Shown here: piece by piece, positions 52,551 to 54,544 of the stretch
Layout: every line of letters begins with the position of its first letter
Numbering within the stretch: the stretch's first letter is position 1
Origin: Hyphomicrobiales bacterium
GTDB taxonomy: Bacteria; Pseudomonadota; Alphaproteobacteria; Rhizobiales; Xanthobacteraceae
DNA length: 54,544 bases
Assembly: GCA_016713235.1 (NCBI GenBank)
Contig: JADJPN010000008.1
Location: forward strand, 1-54,544
Direction: 5' to 3'
Made by a program: the position numbers and the translations under genes
Notes under the pieces: generated by a model
Database searches by the model: none
Seen by the model: the letters and a program-made list of their open reading frames with translations, nothing else
What the model was told of the DNA's origin: nothing

Positions 52551-53591
52551 AGCTTTAGTTCCTCGTTGGCCGGCAGCGGCGCGAAGTATGAAACCACTTT
52601 ATCTTCACTGACGGCCTCAAGCGAGGCGGGATTCCACTTCGGCGCATTATCCTTGTCGATCACGACAGCGCGGATGCCCTCGTAAAACTCAGGCTCTTTC
52701 GCCACGCGGCTGACGATCCGGAATTCGGTAGCCATCGCTTCCGCGAAATCGAGCTTGCCGCCACGCTGGACTTGCTCGAAGGCGATCTTGAGGCTGAGCG
52801 GCGACTTCTGCCGGATCGCACGCGCAAGCTGCGACGCGAATTCGTTCATTTCTCCATCCAGCGCCGCCAGGATTTCCTCGACTGAGGGCAGCGTGAAGAT
52901 GCGATCGATCAGCGGATGTTCCTCTTCGAGCTTTCCTTTCTTCTTCTCGGCGGAGAACGTCTTCAGGATTTCGCCGACCGCTTCGTCCGTCGTCAGTGCC
53001 CGCTCCAGCTCCGCGAATTGCGAAGACGCGATGCGATGCGTGGCAAGCCCGCAATAAACGCCGTCGTCCGCACTCACGCGCCGCCCGGTAAGTCCTATCC
53101 ACATTCCGATCTTGCCTGGCAGCCGTGGCAGCAGGTGCGTCGCGCCTACATCCGGGGAAAAAGCCGATACCGACTTCGGGATAGGCGAACGAATACTGAT
53201 CGCCCGCGACGCGATACGTCCCATGTACCGAAAGCCCGACACCACCGCCCATCACGATGCCATCGATCAACGAAACATATGGTTTCGGATAATGCTTGAT
53301 GCGGTGATTAAGCGTGTATTCGACACGCCAGAAGTCGAGCGACTTACTTACCTCGCCTGCCTTGTACTGCTCGTACAACGCGCGGATATCGCCGCCGGCG
53401 CAGAACGCGCGCTCGCCGGCAGCTTTCACGACGATACGGTCGATCGCGCTATCGTGCTCCCAGAGATCGAGCTGCTTCGCGAGCAGCCGCACCATGTTAT
53501 CGGTTGCGGCGTTCAGCGCATGCGGGCGGTTAAGCGTCACGAACCCGGCACAGCCGCGCCGTTCGAACAGGATTTCAGCTTCTTCGGACAT
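52547..53591 (-). CDS. 3-hydroxyisobutyryl-CoA hydrolase (frame break)
   Basis: Crotonase-fold hydrolase releasing 3-hydroxyisobutyrate from its CoA ester; about 347 residues. GERAFCAGGDIRALYE and KPYVSLIDGIVMGGGVGLSVHG form the oxyanion hole, and PEVGIGFFPDVGATHLLPRLPG is the HIBYL-CoA hydrolase signature. Near 53155 one extra G breaks the frame inside that signature; the next frame continues to the stop at 52547. The start overlaps the dehydrogenase stop by one base (TAATG). Confidence 0.92.
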
Positions 53592-54544
53592 TAATTCCCG
53601 ACCATCTCGCGCGCGATGATGACGCGCATGATTTCGTTGGTGCCTTCCAGGATTTGATGCACGCGCACATCGCGCAGCACGCGCTCGATCGGATGATCGC
53701 GCAGATATCCGTATCCGCCGTGCAATTGCAGGCAGCCGTTGACCACATCGAACCCGGTATCGGTCGCCGAGCGCTTGGCCATCGCGGCAAGCCTGGTCGC
53801 ACCCGGCGCTTTGTTGGTGACCTTTTGCGCAGCCGCCCAGAGCAGCAGCCGCGACGCCTCGAGTTCGGTCGCATAATCCGCGACCCGGAATTGCAGCGCC
53901 TGAAAATCGGCGAGCCGCGTCCCGAACTGTTTTCGCTCGCGCATATACTCAATCGTGCGGTCCAGACAGAATTGCGCGCCGCCAAGCGAACACGCGCCGA
54001 TGTTCAGCCGCCCGCCATCGAGCCCCGCCATCGCGATCTTGAAGCCCTGCCCCTCAGCGCCGATCAAATTCGACACCGGCACACGGCAATCGTTGAAGAT
54101 CACGGCGGATGTCGGCTGCGACTTCCAGCCCAGTTTCTGCTCCTGCGCGCCGAAGGAGAGCCCCGTTGTCCCCTTCTCGACCGCGATGCAGGAAATGCCG
54201 CGCGGCCCCGGCTCGCCGGTCCGCACCATGCACACATATATGTCGGAGGCGCCGCCGCCCGAGATGAAGGCCTTCTCGCCATTCAAGACATAATGATCGC
54301 CGTCGCGCTTCGCGCTCGTGCGAAGCGAAGCTGCGTCCGAGCCCGCGCCCGGCTCGGTCAGGCAATAGCTCGCGAAATGCTCCATGGTGCAGAGCTTCGG
54401 CAAAAAGCGCTTGCGCACATCCTCACTGCCGAAGCTGTCGATCATCCAGGCCGCCATGTTGTGGATCGAGATATAGGCGGCGGTGGAAGTGCAACCCTGC
54501 GCCAGTTCCTCGAAGATGATCGCGGCATCCAACCGCGTCAGCGC
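53591..54544 (-). CDS. Acyl-CoA dehydrogenase, isobutyryl-CoA type (5' end cut by window edge)
   Basis: FAD enzyme oxidising isobutyryl-CoA or a similar short branched acyl-CoA. The visible 317 residues begin ALTRLDAAIIFEELAQGC, so about 65 N-terminal residues lie outside. CASYCLTEPGAGSDAASLRTSA and the C-terminal ILEGTNEIMRVIIAREMVGN, with the catalytic Glu, match the isobutyryl-CoA group. With the two downstream enzymes it forms the middle of valine degradation. Confidence 0.94.
   Translation of the reverse strand, partial: ALTRLDAAIIFEELAQGCTSTAAYISIHNMAAWMIDSFGSEDVRKRFLPKLCTMEHFASYCLTEPGAGSDAASLRTSAKRDGDHYVLNGEKAFISGGGASDIYVCMVRTGEPGPRGISCIAVEKGTTGLSFGAQEQKLGWKSQPTSAVIFNDCRVPVSNLIGAEGQGFKIAMAGLDGGRLNIGACSLGGAQFCLDRTIEYMRERKQFGTRLADFQALQFRVADYATELEASRLLLWAAAQKVTNKAPGATRLAAMAKRSATDTGFDVVNGCLQLHGGYGYLRDHPIERVLRDVRVHQILEGTNEIMRVIIAREMVGN

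Noticed and set aside
1..54544. CRISPR array, rRNA operon or prophage
   Set aside because: No regularly spaced direct repeats, no rRNA sequence and no phage structural or integrase genes were seen.

Overview
The window is about 54.5 kb of high-GC DNA (roughly 60-62% by eye), almost fully coding and dominated by housekeeping genes. Gene content and order point to an alphaproteobacterium of the order Hyphomicrobiales, in or near the Bradyrhizobiaceae/Xanthobacteraceae. The indicators are tig-clpP-clpX, glnB-glnA, yceD-plsX-fabH-ihfA-merR, glyA-nrdR-ribD-ribE-ribH-nusB-thiL, an LdtR-type MarR regulator, a CBP3-type cytochrome bc1 chaperone and a K+-independent H+-pyrophosphatase. The genus cannot be named from sequence alone.

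Layout. 1-6.2 kb: clpX (cut by the left edge), clpP and tig on the minus strand, with a convergent pair between clpX and clpP: a small FHA protein and a CPA2 antiporter that itself carries a C-terminal FHA domain. 6.0-10.3 kb: tRNA-Leu, a NUDIX hydrolase, NAD(P)HX repair enzyme, then glnB-glnA behind a sigma-54 promoter. 10.37-12.13 kb: an IS5/IS427-type element with an HXXEE-domain cargo gene and an inverted, truncated second IS end. 12.1-18.7 kb: a TetR regulator divergent from two membrane genes, two tandem membrane diguanylate cyclases, rplM-rpsI and a thioesterase. 18.8-23.8 kb: crotonase, CoA-binding protein, oxidoreductase, metY and ctaA. 23.8-33.3 kb: a surface-polysaccharide locus (deacetylase, CelD/FemAB-like acyltransferase, Wzz with a degenerate kinase domain, Wza, GT4, initiating glycosyl-phosphotransferase, Wzy/WaaL-like polymerase), ended by tRNA-Pro(GGG). 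33.5-35.4 kb: accessory genes, including a damaged LAS-type metallopeptidase gene. 35.4-42.7 kb: merR, ihfA, fabH, plsX, yceD, CBP3, bamE and hppA. 42.9-48.8 kb: thiL, nusB, riboflavin genes, nrdR and glyA. 49-51.2 kb: SRPBCC protein, ldtR and a CDF transporter. 51.2-54.5 kb: valine degradation genes (mmsB, HIBYL-CoA hydrolase, acyl-CoA dehydrogenase cut by the right edge).

How the genes work together. ClpP, ClpX and trigger factor handle protein folding and turnover. P-II and glutamine synthetase form the nitrogen-assimilation switch. The polysaccharide genes cover initiation, chain extension, modification, polymerisation and export of one exopolymer, and resemble unipolar polysaccharide (upp) loci of Rhizobiales. 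The right-hand operon converts isobutyryl-CoA to methylmalonate semialdehyde.

Sequence quality. At least 14 genes have a reading frame that breaks at a single base and resumes in another frame, including essential ones (clpX, tig, glnA, nrdR). This density in core genes suggests residual indel errors in the assembly rather than gene decay. These genes are annotated as full-length with a noted frame break. The most unusual biology is the antiporter-FHA/FHA pair inside the clp locus, the IS-borne HXXEE gene, and the Wzz protein with a degenerate kinase domain.
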